DNA of 64,000 nt from Segetibacter sp. Lineage in GTDB: Bacteria > Bacteroidota > Bacteroidia > Chitinophagales > Chitinophagaceae. Positions within the stretch are counted from its first letter, which is position 1. Every line of letters begins with the position of its first letter. The DNA lies in contig JAQBNO010000124.1 in the NCBI GenBank assembly GCA_028288485.1, positions 1 to 64,000 of the forward strand. The letters run 5' to 3'. The translations under genes and the position numbers were made by a program. Below are positions 1 to 9,136 of this stretch, one piece after another. The notes beneath the pieces are model-generated. The model made no database searches and had not been told where the DNA came from. It saw only the letters and a list, made by a program, of their open reading frames with translations.

Positions 1-2339
1 GTTCCCACCACAGATAAGCGATAAGGAAACAACACCTCCCGGTTTCGCTGGAAATAAATAGAATATGCATTTTGACGGGCGTACAAATTATAGAAGGAGA
101 AATTGAGAATGCTATATCTTTTTTGCTCAGCGTAGCGCCGTGAAACATAAGAAAAACCCGCATCTAAACGATGATACAGTGGTAAACGGTCAAAATTCCT
201 TTTTGAATAATTGGTAACGATGGTTCCATTGTAGGAATAGTTGCCATCGGGATAAGTTGCGGGCCGGCCGGAAGTCAATACAAAGTTGCAATTAAAGCTC
301 CAGCCGTTTCCAATCTTCAGTTTTGTAATTACGGCAAGATTATGAGGCCGGTCTGAATTTGATGGATAATAAAAACCGTTGTTAACCTGCTCTGCCGGAA
401 ACTCATTTAGTATTTGAATTTCCGATTTTGAATAGCTGTAGTTGAACTGGCCGGTAAACTTTCCTGTATTTTTTGAAAGACTGAATTCTATGCCATGGCC
501 ACGGCCTCTTGCATTTAATAAAGCACTTTCAATATTGTTATTCAGTAATAGAGTTGCACCATCTTTATAATCCACTATGTTTTTTATGGAGCGATAATAA
601 GCTTCAACAGAAAGCTCGTACTGGTTGTTACCAAAGCTTTTTACAAACCCTGCTGAATATTGATCTCCTTTCTGTCCTTTAATATAATTGTCACTGATTT
701 TCCAGAAATCAACGGGAGATATACCTGTTGTATTTGATATAAGATGAAGAAACTGTTGTCCTCGGTTGTAGCTTAATTTAAAGGCCATGTCATCGCTTAC
801 ACCAATTTTTAAAGATACCCTTGGCTCGAAGCCTCCATAATGTTGAATACTTTTATTTTTTAGATAAACAGTGGTATCGCTGATAGTTTCTTTTGAAAGG
901 GGAACGCCGGCTTTGTAAGAATACACGTCTTTAGGCCCGAGGTAGTCATAACGAGCATATCGAATTCCGGCATGCAATGAAATTTTGTCTGTAAAACTAA
1001 CCTCGTCATTTATGAATATCGCTATTTCCCGGCCTTGTTCTTTCTGGATGGAGAGGGGATTTATACTGCTTGAAGTAGACACAGGCCTTCTTTCACCGGG
1101 TGAAATATTATACAGTATAAAATCAGTTCCGGCTTCTATCTTATTTCTATCATTAATAGTATATGACAACAACGCCTTTCCTTGTTTTTGCTGAATGGAA
1201 GAATTAAGTTTAAACTGGTAATTATCTACAAGATTGTTTATTACCGAAACAAAGGCACTGTAATTTGCATTTAGTTTAAGCGATAGCCTGGGCGTCAATA
1301 AAAAGTTTCCATTAAACGACAGTAGATCGCTGCTCCATTCGTACCTCGTTGCAGTATCGAATTTGAATTTGTCGTAGCTCTTGTAAGCGGTTACTGAAAT
1401 TTTATTATCGTTGCTAAAAGCGTATTCACTTTTTATTATGGCATCATAAAAGAAAGCGCGACTTTGGCCAAATTTCTCGGGCAGACGTGCTAATACAAGG
1501 CTGGGATAAGCAGCCCGAGCGCCTGCAGTAAATGTGAGTTTATCCTTAATAACAGGTCCGTTTGCAAAAAATCGTGCACTTACCGGGCTAATGCCTGTCG
1601 TAAACCGCATAACGTCGGAACTGCCGCTTTTTACTTTCATATTCAATAATGATGAAAGCCGCCCGCCATATTGTGCCGGCATGCTCCCTTTGTATAAGGT
1701 AACATCCTGTATTGCATCAGGACTAACGGAAGTAAAAAAGCCGAGTAAATGAGATGTGTTGAATAAAGGCGCCCCATCTACCAGCACCAGGTTTTGATCG
1801 GTATTGCCTCCACGAACATTAAAACCACCTGCGCCTTCCCCGGCTGTTGTTATTCCCGGTTGTAAAGTGAGTGCCTTAATAATATCTGCTTCGCCTAATA
1901 TTACCGGACTTCTTTTAATCAGTTCGGGGTTTATTTTGATAATGTTCATTTCGACCGTCTTTACCCTTGATATTTCCCTGGTCGTGTTCACTACTACTTC
2001 ATCCAATGTTTCGTTTGCCCGTTTTTCAAGGGTTACCGTTATGGAGTTATTATCTGTTAAAAGATCTATTAGGCGGGTGCCATTTCGATAACCTATTGAT
2101 GAAATTATTACAGAAAATTTGGGAACACGAACAGTGATGCTAAAATACCCGCTGTCGTTTGTTGCAGTTCCGGTTTTGGTTTCTTTAATAATAATGCTTG
2201 CATTTTTTATTGATTCTTTCGTGTCACGATCAATAATTTTCCCCCGGAAAGTATAAACGTTTTGGCCAACAGTATTAGTTGCATTCAGTAAGACGATAAA
2301 AAGAAGAACATTTGTTAGTTGTAAAGCTCTTTCGATCAT
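1..2339 (-). CDS. TonB-dependent outer membrane receptor, C-terminus off the window
   Basis: About 779 codons are visible from an ATG at 2339, and the reading frame stays open to the left edge, so the stop lies outside. An N-terminal hydrophobic stretch (about residues 8-23) followed by GQ suggests a signal peptide. A carboxypeptidase-regulatory-like domain follows (FRGKIIDRDTKESI, residues about 32-110), then a plug with FNVRGGNTDQNLVLVDGAPL and the AQYGGRLSS motif, then amphipathic beta strands of the barrel. This layout is that of TonB receptors of the CarboxypepD_reg-like/plug class in Bacteroidetes, which take up large or scarce ligands across the outer membrane. The substrate cannot be told. 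No SusD gene is visible; partners, if any, would lie to the left. Direct repeats sit just upstream (2407-2437). Confidence 0.9.
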   Translation of the reverse strand, partial: MIERALQLTNVLLFIVLLNATNTVGQNVYTFRGKIIDRDTKESIKNASIIIKETKTGTATNDSGYFSITVRVPKFSVIISSIGYRNGTRLIDLLTDNNSITVTLEKRANETLDEVVVNTTREISRVKTVEMNIIKINPELIKRSPVILGEADIIKALTLQPGITTAGEGAGGFNVRGGNTDQNLVLVDGAPLFNTSHLLGFFTSVSPDAIQDVTLYKGSMPAQYGGRLSSLLNMKVKSGSSDVMRFTTGISPVSARFFANGPVIKDKLTFTAGARAAYPSLVLARLPEKFGQSRAFFYDAIIKSEYAFSNDNKISVTAYKSYDKFKFDTATRYEWSSDLLSFNGNFLLTPRLSLKLNANYSAFVSVINNLVDNYQFKLNSSIQQKQGKALLSYTINDRNKIEAGTDFILYNISPGERRPVSTSSSINPLSIQKEQGREIAIFINDEVSFTDKISLHAGIRYARYDYLGPKDVYSYKAGVPLSKETISDTTVYLKNKSIQHYGGFEPRVSLKIGVSDDMAFKLSYNRGQQFLHLISNTTGISPVDFWKISDNYIKGQKGDQYSAGFVKSFGNNQYELSVEAYYRSIKNIVDYKDGATLLLNNNIESALLNARGRGHGIEFSLSKNTGKFTGQFNYSYSKSEIQILNEFPAEQVNNGFYYPSNSDRPHNLAVITKLKIGNGWSFNCNFVLTSGRPATYPDGNYSYNGTIVTNYSKRNFDRLPLYHRLDAGFSYVSRRYAEQKRYSILNFSFYNLYARQNAYSIYFQRNREVLFPYRLSVVG

Positions 2340-2361
2340 GGCGAAATTTGGGCGTAAGCAG

Positions 2362-2437
2362 TAGTTGTTGAAATGGTAACTAAAGCTACAAAAAATGCTG
2401 AAATGACTAGTTGTTCATATTTTGGCCTAGTTGTTCA
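2362..2437. promoter_or_regulatory. Direct repeats TAGTTGTT upstream of the TonB receptor
   Basis: The 11-mer CTAGTTGTTCA occurs at 2407-2417 and again at 2427-2437, a period of exactly 20 bp (two helical turns). A third shorter copy, TAGTTGTTG, lies at 2362-2370. The sites sit between the divergent TonB receptor and DUF2442 genes. Two exact repeats on one DNA face are a typical layout for a dimeric regulator such as a LytTR- or LuxR-type activator. That reading is inference; no such regulator is encoded nearby. Confidence 0.4.
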
Positions 2438-2481
2438 CGAACTCACTTTAGTTAATATTATGGCCAGTTAAAAGTGAATGT

Positions 2482-2796
2482 ATGAATGCCGTTTTAAATA
2501 AGTTGGACCCGTTCGGGCAGTTGATATTTGAGGAAGGTCTTCGAATTGAAGCTATTCACATTCACCAGGAATTGGACCGGATGCTAATTGTTCTCAACAC
2601 CAAAGCAGTATTGCGACACAGCTTATCACTATATCCAACTTTAAAATCCGCGTCACAAGATGAATTGAAGCAATTTGAATTGATCGCTGATGGAACCGGG
2701 GTTCATTGGCCTCTTTAGAATGAAGATTTAAGTTTAAAGGGGTTTTTGCAAGCTGAATGGAGAAACGTTGTAAAAAAGGATCCAATAGCAGCTTAA
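2482..2796 (+). pseudogene. DUF2442 protein interrupted by an in-frame TAG
   Basis: The open part (2482-2718, 78 aa) matches DUF2442: LDRMLIVLNTKAVLRHSL, then YPTLKSASQDELKQFELI and GTGVHWPL. DUF2442 proteins continue after HWP with a D-E-D-(L/I)-S-(L/V)-x-G-(F/L)-L tail. Here a TAG stop at 2716-2718 is followed in the same frame by NEDLSLKGFLQAEWRNVVKK, ending at a TAA at 2794-2796. The full frame is therefore a normal-length DUF2442 (about 104 residues) with one nonsense codon, explained by a single TTG or TCG to TAG change. DUF2442 is a small family of unknown function often found beside DUF4160; no DUF4160 is seen here. It could still yield a shortened protein. Confidence 0.75.
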
Positions 2797-2810
2797 CCAG
2801 TTTTATAAAT

Positions 2811-2850
2811 AAAAAAGGTGTCTCAAAAAATCGGGATACCTTTTTTATTT
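2811..2850 (+). terminator. Rho-independent terminator after DUF2442
   Basis: AAAAAGGTGTC and GGATACCTTTTTT form a stem with one G-U pair around a short A-rich loop, followed by a run of T. It lies 15 nt past the TAA of the interrupted DUF2442 frame, which supports that whole frame once being a transcribed gene. Confidence 0.6.
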
Positions 2851-2920
2851 GAATGATCTCTTATTTAAAACGTTGCCTGTATTTAAGACTTAAAGCTCCC
2901 AATCGTTTTGCCGGTAAAAT

Positions 2921-3022
2921 GATTGCGACCCTTCGGCAGGCTCGAGGTAAACTGTTGCAGATTACATCGGGACTATGAAAAACTACCAGTGAACCGTTCC
3001 GATGGATCGGAAGCAACGATGA
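2921..3022 (+). repeat. Two intergenic repeat units (CCTTCGG-type and GAACSGTTCCGAT-type)
   Basis: GATTGCGACCCTTCGGC at 2921-2937 recurs inverted at 53507-53523. GAACCGTTCCGAT followed by ATCGGAAGCAACGATGA at 2991-3022 recurs with about six changes at 20691-20722 and shares its GCAACGATG end with the larger dispersed repeat family described below. No gene is seen in 2851-3076. Confidence 0.5.
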
Positions 3023-3076
3023 AGCTATGGAAAACTAAGGCGGGTATCTAAAAAAACAACCCCGACCCGAATTGTT

Positions 3077-5200
3077 TTATCGCTTGTAACTCAGCCCCAT
3101 ATTGTATAACATAAATGCCCACTTGTCTGCCTGCTCTTCAATAATCTTTGACGTTGGTTTTCCTGCACCATGCCCGGCTTTGGTTTCAATGCGAATAAGA
3201 ACGGGATTTTTACAAGCCTGGGCTGCCTGCAAAGCTGCTGCAAACTTAAAAGAATGGGCAGGAACTACACGGTCGTCGTGATCGGCGGTAGTAACCAAAG
3301 TTGCAGGATAACAGCTTCCTTTTCTTAAAGCATGAACGGGTGAGTATTTGTACAAATACTCGAACATTTCCTTGTTGTCATCTGCTGTACCGTAATCGTA
3401 TGCCCATCCCGCTCCTGCAGTGAATTTGTGGTAGCGCAGCATATCCATCACGCCCACAGCAGGAAAGCAAACACGAAAAAGGTCGGGGCGTTGAGCCATA
3501 CAGGCACCAACGAGCAAACCGCCGTTAGAGCCGCCTGAAATAGCCAGGTAATCTTTTGAAGTAAAGTTGTCTTTTATAAGATATTCCGCTGCTGCAATGA
3601 AGTCGTCAAATACATTTTGTTTCTGCAGTTTGGTTCCGGCATTGTGCCAGGCATCGCCATACTCACCGCCACCACGCAGGTTAGCTACTGCATATACACC
3701 TCCGTTTTCCATGTATACAAGATTACTTACACTAAATGCGGGTGTAAGACTTACATTAAATCCTCCATAGGCGTACAACATCAATGGGTTTTTGCCGTTA
3801 AGCTGCATGCCTTTTTTGCAGGTTACGAGCATTGGAATTTTAGTGCCATCCTTTGATGTATAAAAGACCTGCCTGCTTTCATAATCCTCAGGGTTGAACG
3901 TTACTTGTGACTTCTTATATAAAGTAGATTTATGTGTTACGAGGTCATATTTGAAAATGGTAGAAGGATACACGTAAGATGTATAAGAATAATAGACTTC
4001 ATTTTCGTTGCGTTTGCCATCAAAACCACTCGCAGCTCCCAAGCCTGGTAAATGTATTGTGTTTATTTTTTTGCCTTCAATATCATATTCTTCTACAAGT
4101 GAAACGGCATCCTTTAAATATTGTACATAAAACCTTCCGCCGGCTGTAGCTACTTCCATTGGAAATTTTCCTTCAGCAATTAGTTCTTTCCAATGTTCAC
4201 GAGTAGGAGTAGAAGCATCGGTAACTACCAGTTTACGGTTAGGTGCATTAAGGTTAGTGCGGATATACAGCTTTCCATTCTCTGCAAAAACAACGTCATG
4301 TTCGTTATTAAAATCAGTGACCACGGGAACAATCGGGGAGTTTTTTTCAGCAAGATTTTGGATATATAGTTCATTTCCGTAAGTGGCGTTGGCGGCCGAA
4401 ATAACAAGATACTGTTGGTTTTCAGTAACATAGCCAGCGACATAACGACGGGGAGTAGCTTCTCCGCCAAAAATTAATTTGTCCTGGATTTGGGGTGTTC
4501 CAAGCTTATGGAAATACAATTTGTGTACCTGCGTTTTTCCCGATAACTGGCTGCCTTCTGTTGGCTTGTCGTAACTGCTGTAGTAAAAGCCTTCATTATC
4601 TTGCCAGGAAAGGCCGGTAAACTTTACGTCGGTTAAAGTGTCATCGAGCATTTTCTTAGTATCTGTTTGCACTACGATGACCTTACGCCAATCGGATCCG
4701 CCTTCTGATATCTGGTAAGCAGCAAGGGAGCCATCTTTGGTAAAAGAAATGCCGGAAAGTGAAGTGGTGCCGTCAGGAGAAAATTTATTGGGGTCAAGGA
4801 AAACTTCCGGTTCCTGCCCATCTTTATGGCGGTATAAAACTGACTGGTTCTGCAACCCGTTATTTTTATAAAAGTAGGTGTACTTCCCTTCTTTAAAAGG
4901 AGCCGAGAATTTTTCGTAATTCCACAGTTCAGTGAGGCGGTTTTTAATTTGTTCCCTGTAAGGAATTTTTGAAAGATATTCATGCGTAACCTTGTTCTGT
5001 CGTTGCACCCACTCTTTGGTATCGTCCGCCATATCATTTTCGAGCCACCTGTATGGGTCCTTTACGCTGGTTCCAAAAAAATCGTCTGCCTGGTCTGTCG
5101 TTTTAGTTTCCGGGTAGGTGTTGGTAAAAGCACCCGGCTGTTGCGCCATCAATGTCATGCTTATTAAAAGAGAGGTTAAACAAAATGAAAATAATTTCAT
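3077..5200 (-). CDS. Prolyl oligopeptidase family serine peptidase (S9A), secreted
   Basis: 707 aa, normal for a prolyl oligopeptidase. The N-terminus (MKLFSFCLTSLLISMTLMAQ) is a signal peptide, so the enzyme should act in the periplasm or outside. The beta-propeller N-terminal part begins with YRWLEN and the alpha/beta hydrolase C-terminal domain carries the triad: Ser558 in GGSNGG, Asp642/643 in DHDDRVVP and His677 in KAGHGAGK. It cleaves short peptides after proline. The gene stands alone, with EF-G on the opposite strand upstream. The long spacer upstream contains a copy of the dispersed repeat on the minus strand. All key residues are intact. Confidence 0.95.
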   Translation of the reverse strand: MKLFSFCLTSLLISMTLMAQQPGAFTNTYPETKTTDQADDFFGTSVKDPYRWLENDMADDTKEWVQRQNKVTHEYLSKIPYREQIKNRLTELWNYEKFSAPFKEGKYTYFYKNNGLQNQSVLYRHKDGQEPEVFLDPNKFSPDGTTSLSGISFTKDGSLAAYQISEGGSDWRKVIVVQTDTKKMLDDTLTDVKFTGLSWQDNEGFYYSSYDKPTEGSQLSGKTQVHKLYFHKLGTPQIQDKLIFGGEATPRRYVAGYVTENQQYLVISAANATYGNELYIQNLAEKNSPIVPVVTDFNNEHDVVFAENGKLYIRTNLNAPNRKLVVTDASTPTREHWKELIAEGKFPMEVATAGGRFYVQYLKDAVSLVEEYDIEGKKINTIHLPGLGAASGFDGKRNENEVYYSYTSYVYPSTIFKYDLVTHKSTLYKKSQVTFNPEDYESRQVFYTSKDGTKIPMLVTCKKGMQLNGKNPLMLYAYGGFNVSLTPAFSVSNLVYMENGGVYAVANLRGGGEYGDAWHNAGTKLQKQNVFDDFIAAAEYLIKDNFTSKDYLAISGGSNGGLLVGACMAQRPDLFRVCFPAVGVMDMLRYHKFTAGAGWAYDYGTADDNKEMFEYLYKYSPVHALRKGSCYPATLVTTADHDDRVVPAHSFKFAAALQAAQACKNPVLIRIETKAGHGAGKPTSKIIEEQADKWAFMLYNMGLSYKR

Positions 5201-5311
5201 ATCAGTTATTAAAGTGGCAAAATAGGAAAGTTAATTGACGTTGGAGCAAATTCGTCCGGGGCTTTATCAATAGCTGTTATTTTTTGGGTTCCAGCCAATG
5301 AATTTCCATTT

Positions 5312-5341
5312 AGCAGCGTTGCGTCGCACTCTTGTACTAAA
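5312..5341 (-). repeat. Dispersed intergenic repeat, GTACAAG-TGCGACGCAAC form
   Basis: Reading the minus strand gives GTACAAGAGTGCGACGCAAC, identical over 20 bases to the copies at 15004 and 46699 (plus strand). It lies in the 5' region of the prolyl oligopeptidase gene. The rest of the gene-free stretch 5201-5709 holds a second copy at 5584 and no recognisable gene. Confidence 0.75.
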
Positions 5342-5583
5342 GAATAAAAATGGTCGATAATGCCTTGAATGGTTTGAAAAGCAATTAGACTGCTCACCTT
5401 TTTATATGTACTCTAATTCAAAAATTCCAACGGTCGATCTGTGTTGAAAAAATTATCCTTTTAAAAAATCGCATTCAGTTGTTCGATTTTTCATAATTTG
5501 AGACTAATTATAATTCTTCAGCATATTTAGCAGAATGGAAGTAGCTAAATAAAAAAAATAGCCCGATAGTAGTTCAAAAAGAT

Positions 5584-5625
5584 GAACGGATTGCGACGCA
5601 ACGATGATTCCATGAAATAGCAACG
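5584..5625 (+). repeat. Dispersed intergenic repeat, GAACGGAT-TGCGACGCAAC form
   Basis: GAACGGATTGCGACGCAAC followed by GATG. The copy at 61442 starts with the same 19 bases. The trailing part (CATGAAATAGCAACGCC) is a diverged version of the tail seen in other copies. It lies about 100 bp upstream of the EF-G paralogue. Confidence 0.75.
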
Positions 5626-5709
5626 CCGGTACTCAAACCATTCAGGTAAATAAAGAGAAGACTATTTTATTCTAAGGCTATTGTATTCTTCATTTATAAA
5701 TCCATTGCT

Positions 5710-7848
5710 ATGCCCGAATTCGATACCGCTCATTTTAAAAACATTGCACTGCTCGGCCACTCCGGCAGTGGAAAAACGACACTGGCTGAATGCATGCTTT
5801 TCGAAGCCGGGATGATTCACAAGCGTGGTTCTATAGAGGAAAAGTCGACGTTGAGTGATTACACCGACCTCGAAAAAGAACGCGGAAATTCCCTCTCATC
5901 AAAACTGTTACACGCACCCTGGAAAGGTTATAAAATTAATATATTGGATACGCCGGGGTTCGATGATTTTTCAGGAGAAGTGCTTACTGCATTGCGTGTT
6001 GCAGATACAGGAGTAATGCTTTTGAATGCAAGTACAGGAGTAGAGGTGGGCACCGATATTATTTGGGAATACACAGAAAAATTTAAAACGCCTACAATTC
6101 TTGTTGTAAACCAGCTAGATCATCCCAAGGCCGATTTTAATAAAACGTTGCAGGAAGCAAGAACGCATTTTGGCAATAATGTAATTGCTGTTCAATACCC
6201 TTTAAACGTTGGTTTAGGTTTTAATGCAATAATAGACGTATTGAATATGGTAATGTACCAATATTCAGGATCAGGTGGCAAACCCCAAAAGCTGGCAATT
6301 CCTGACGCGGAGAAAGCCAAAGCAGAGACGATGCATAAGGAGCTTATTGAGGCGATAGCGTCGAACGATGAAAACCTGATGGAGCTGTATTTTGATAAGG
6401 GCGAACTGACTGAAGATGAAATGAAAGAAGGTTTGCATCTTTCAATGAGCAGGCACGATCTCTTTCCTGTATTTTGTATTTCAGCAAAACAAAACAGGGG
6501 AGTGGCAAGGCTGATGGGATATATCGATAATGTTTGTCCGCCGGCAAGCGAAATGCCTCCGCAGGTAACTAAAAACGGACATTTATTAACGTGTGATGCA
6601 AATGGCCCCACCTGTATTTTTATTTATAAAACCGTTTCGGAGCCACATATCGGCGACCTGAGCTTTTTTAAGGTGTATTCGGGAACTGTAAAAAGCGGTA
6701 TGGAACTGGTAAACGAAAACACAGGCGTTACCGAAAAGATGAACCAGTTGTTTGTGGTGGAGGGCAACAGACGTATCAATACAAACCAGCTGGTCGCCGG
6801 CGATATTGGGGCTACGCTTAAATTGCGAAATACACATACCAACAATACCCTGCACGAAAAAGGGAAGTCGATAGAGCTGCCACCCATAGTTTTTCCGGAG
6901 CCGGTTATGAGTATTGCGATTGCCAATATAAAGAGGGGAGAAGAAGAAAAGCTGGCCTCTGCATTACACCAGCTGAGAGAAGAAGATCCGACAGTACAAG
7001 TGGAAGTTTCTGCAGAGCTTGGGCAAACACTCCTGCACTGCCAGGGCGAAATGCATTTAACCATCATAAAATGGAAGCTTCAGAATATTTTTCGGCTCGA
7101 TGTCCAGTATTCGCAGACGAAAATTGCCTACCGGGAAACCATTCGCAGAGAAGCTGAGGCGATTTACCGGCATAAAAAACAGTCGGGTGGATCCGGCCAG
7201 TTTGGTGAAGTCGCTATGAGAATTGAGCCGTGGTACGAAGGCATGCCGGAGCCACATAACCTGAATGTTCGCGGCAAAGAGGAATATGAACTTACCTGGG
7301 GGGGCAAATTGGTGTACTATAATTGCATTGTGGGCGGCGTCATCGATAGCCGCTTCCTGCCCTCGATAATGAAAGGAGTAATGGAAAGAATGCAACATGG
7401 GCCAGTAACCGGCTCTTATGTAAGAGACATACGGGTGTGCGTGTTCGACGGAAAAATGCACGCTGTAGATAGCAATGATGTTTCCTTCAGGATAGCCGGA
7501 ATGATGGCTTTTAAGCAGGCTTTTCAACAAGCCGATCCACAGGTTCTTGAGCCTGTATATCATGTGGAAGTCCGTTGCCCCGACGAACTTACCGGGAATA
7601 TAATGGGCGATATACAGATGCGTCGGGGTATGGTTGAAGGCATAGATGCCGAGGGGCATTTCACGGTAGTAAAGGCGATGGTTCCGCACGCCGAAATGCA
7701 CCAGTTTGCATCATCGTTACGAAGCATAAGCCAGGGTAGGGCGAGGTTTAAAATGAAGTTCCATCATTACGCGCCTGTTTCCGCAGAGTTACAGAGAAAG
7801 CTGGCGGAAGCTTATAAGAAAGAAGCCGTGGAAATGGCGGAAGCATGA
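5710..7848 (+). CDS. Elongation factor G paralogue with altered GTPase motifs
   Basis: 712 aa, full EF-G length with GTPase domain, domain II and the C-terminal domains (PVMSIAIANIKRGEEEKL, GQFGEVAMRIEP, RRGMVEGIDAEG). The P-loop is normal (GHSGSGKT, residues 16-23). Switch II, however, reads DTPGF (80-84) where canonical EF-G has DTPGH, so the histidine that activates the hydrolytic water is Phe84. G4 is NQLD (134-137) instead of NKMD, and switch I reads ERGNS instead of ERGIT. This is therefore a second EF-G and not the main translocase. An EF-G paralogue without GTPase activity has been described in Bacteroides thetaiotaomicron; membership of the same class is inference. It is monocistronic. 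Confidence 0.88.
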   Translation: MPEFDTAHFKNIALLGHSGSGKTTLAECMLFEAGMIHKRGSIEEKSTLSDYTDLEKERGNSLSSKLLHAPWKGYKINILDTPGFDDFSGEVLTALRVADTGVMLLNASTGVEVGTDIIWEYTEKFKTPTILVVNQLDHPKADFNKTLQEARTHFGNNVIAVQYPLNVGLGFNAIIDVLNMVMYQYSGSGGKPQKLAIPDAEKAKAETMHKELIEAIASNDENLMELYFDKGELTEDEMKEGLHLSMSRHDLFPVFCISAKQNRGVARLMGYIDNVCPPASEMPPQVTKNGHLLTCDANGPTCIFIYKTVSEPHIGDLSFFKVYSGTVKSGMELVNENTGVTEKMNQLFVVEGNRRINTNQLVAGDIGATLKLRNTHTNNTLHEKGKSIELPPIVFPEPVMSIAIANIKRGEEEKLASALHQLREEDPTVQVEVSAELGQTLLHCQGEMHLTIIKWKLQNIFRLDVQYSQTKIAYRETIRREAEAIYRHKKQSGGSGQFGEVAMRIEPWYEGMPEPHNLNVRGKEEYELTWGGKLVYYNCIVGGVIDSRFLPSIMKGVMERMQHGPVTGSYVRDIRVCVFDGKMHAVDSNDVSFRIAGMMAFKQAFQQADPQVLEPVYHVEVRCPDELTGNIMGDIQMRRGMVEGIDAEGHFTVVKAMVPHAEMHQFASSLRSISQGRARFKMKFHHYAPVSAELQRKLAEAYKKEAVEMAEA

Positions 7849-7928
7849 GGCATTTTGTTCAATAAGTCGCTGAGTCAGGAAGTGAATAAGGAACACATTT
7901 TTGACTTTTTTGGTACAGGCATTTGTTC

Positions 7929-7964
7929 GCTGATTAAACATTGTTGCGTCGCATTTCGTTCGCC
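7929..7964 (-). repeat. Dispersed intergenic repeat, GAACGAAATGCGACGCAAC form
   Basis: The minus strand reads GAACGAAATGCGACGCAAC then AATGTTTAAT. The tail AATGTTTAAT is shared with the copy at 15004. It sits between the convergent EF-G paralogue and the NIPSNAP gene. Confidence 0.7.
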
Positions 7965-8042
7965 GGCAAATGTTTGTGCATCCGTTCTTGCTGTATTAAG
8001 GCTGTAAATAAAAATATTTTTGGAGGATGTTGCGTAAAAGTA

Positions 8043-8076
8043 AAAGGCATCCCTGTCGCATGTAAGGATGCCTTAA
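8043..8076 (-). terminator. Terminator hairpin after the NIPSNAP gene
   Basis: AAGGCATCC (8044-8052) and GGATGCCTT (8066-8074) form a perfect 9-bp stem with a 13-nt loop. On the minus strand it is followed by TTACTTTTAC, and it lies 22 nt past the stop of the NIPSNAP lipoprotein gene. It may also stop transcription from the EF-G side. Confidence 0.65.
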
Positions 8077-8097
8077 AGTTCTATCAGAAAGATTCCA

Positions 8098-8901
8098 TTA
8101 TTTAATCGGCGAGTAATCGGTAGGCACCATAAAGATTGATTCAACTTTACTTGTTAATGTGCCGCCACCTTTCACTTCTGAAGCAGCTTTTGCTGCAACC
8201 CAGGTTGGGTCTTCCCTGAAGCTTTTCCACGATGCGTCGCCGGTAGTTTTGTCTTTATGCGCTATTAAATAAATAAGGGTATTGGCGTTGCTTTCCGCTG
8301 CAGGAGCCACCGGCTGCCAATAAGCTACATTTGTTATACCATGTTTTTTAAACAGCTTCATTGTATGGTTACGGAAACGGTCATGTAAGTTTTGAATGTT
8401 TCCGGCAGAAGCTGTATAAGTACGCAGTTCGAAAGTGCGCGCTGGTGATTTACTTTCAATTTTCAGTGATGGTGAATAGTCGGTGGCCAGCATAAAGGTG
8501 CTGACGACTTTTGCTACCAGTCTGCCATTAGCTTCCGATGCTTTTGCTACTGCCTGCCATTCTGGATCGGATCCAAAAGCTTTCCATGAAGCGTCACGGG
8601 CTTCCTTACTCGGGTACGCGAGTACATAAACTATTTTATTTTCCGGATTATCGATAGGCAGCCAATAGCCAATATTTACCATGCCATGTTTAGCAAAAAT
8701 CCGGGTAGTATTATTACGGAAACGGGCGTTCAAATCATCAAGCTTTCCGGGTGCTGCGTAGTAGACTCTCATTTCGTAATAAGGTTTTTGTTGCAGCGTG
8801 GTAGGTTTAGAAGCGTCGGTGCCTGACGAACTTTTTTTAGACGAAGAGCAACCGGCTAATATAGCTGTGGCAAAAAGAAAAACCGCGAAGATTTTTTTCA
8901 T
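8098..8901 (-). CDS. Lipoprotein with two NIPSNAP domains
   Basis: 267 aa. The signal peptide ends at LAGC, so Cys18 would be lipidated, and a Ser/Lys-rich linker follows. Two homologous alpha-beta-barrel units of the NIPSNAP family are visible: YYEMRVYYAAPGKLDDLNARFRN to about residue 145 and FELRTYTASAGNIQNLHDRFRN to the end. Each carries R-FRN-T, KHG(M/I) and YW-P and ends in ATDYSP or PTDYSP, so the protein arose by internal duplication. NIPSNAP domains are dimeric ferredoxin-like folds of poorly known function; a periplasmic or outer-membrane location is inferred from the lipobox. No operon partner. Confidence 0.88.
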   Translation of the reverse strand: MKKIFAVFLFATAILAGCSSSKKSSSGTDASKPTTLQQKPYYEMRVYYAAPGKLDDLNARFRNNTTRIFAKHGMVNIGYWLPIDNPENKIVYVLAYPSKEARDASWKAFGSDPEWQAVAKASEANGRLVAKVVSTFMLATDYSPSLKIESKSPARTFELRTYTASAGNIQNLHDRFRNHTMKLFKKHGITNVAYWQPVAPAAESNANTLIYLIAHKDKTTGDASWKSFREDPTWVAAKAASEVKGGGTLTSKVESIFMVPTDYSPIK

Positions 8902-9092
8902 ATGGTCTTGTTTACTGGTTAGTTGTAAATCTTTATTTACAATTGAGTTGCCGCAAGGTAACGTTCATTTTAATTCTAGCCTGCATTAAAAACGAATTTT
9001 GTAGGTAATAGAAAAATTTTTTCTTTTTACGAAATAATAATAATAAAGTGCTTGATTAGGAGAGGTCGTTAAAATCGTGGGTGAAATATTAG

Positions 9093-9122
9093 TTGGGTAA
9101 ACTATAGTTGACTATAATTTCG
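9093..9122 (+). promoter_or_regulatory. Candidate Bacteroidetes-type promoter of the pentapeptide-repeat gene
   Basis: TTG at 9093-9095 is followed after 19 nt by TAATTTCG (9115-9122), one base off the TANNTTTG -7 consensus. The predicted leader is only about 10 nt. Confidence 0.3.
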
Positions 9123-9136
9123 CCAGGTAAAATTTT

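Noticed and set aside
5209-5397. 62-codon frame on the minus strand upstream of prolyl oligopeptidase
   Set aside because: Half of it is the dispersed repeat (the piece read as ECDATLL), and the composition is not protein-like.
7057-7701. 214-codon frame antisense to the EF-G paralogue
   Set aside because: It is the complement of a conserved coding region; the plus-strand product is clearly real.
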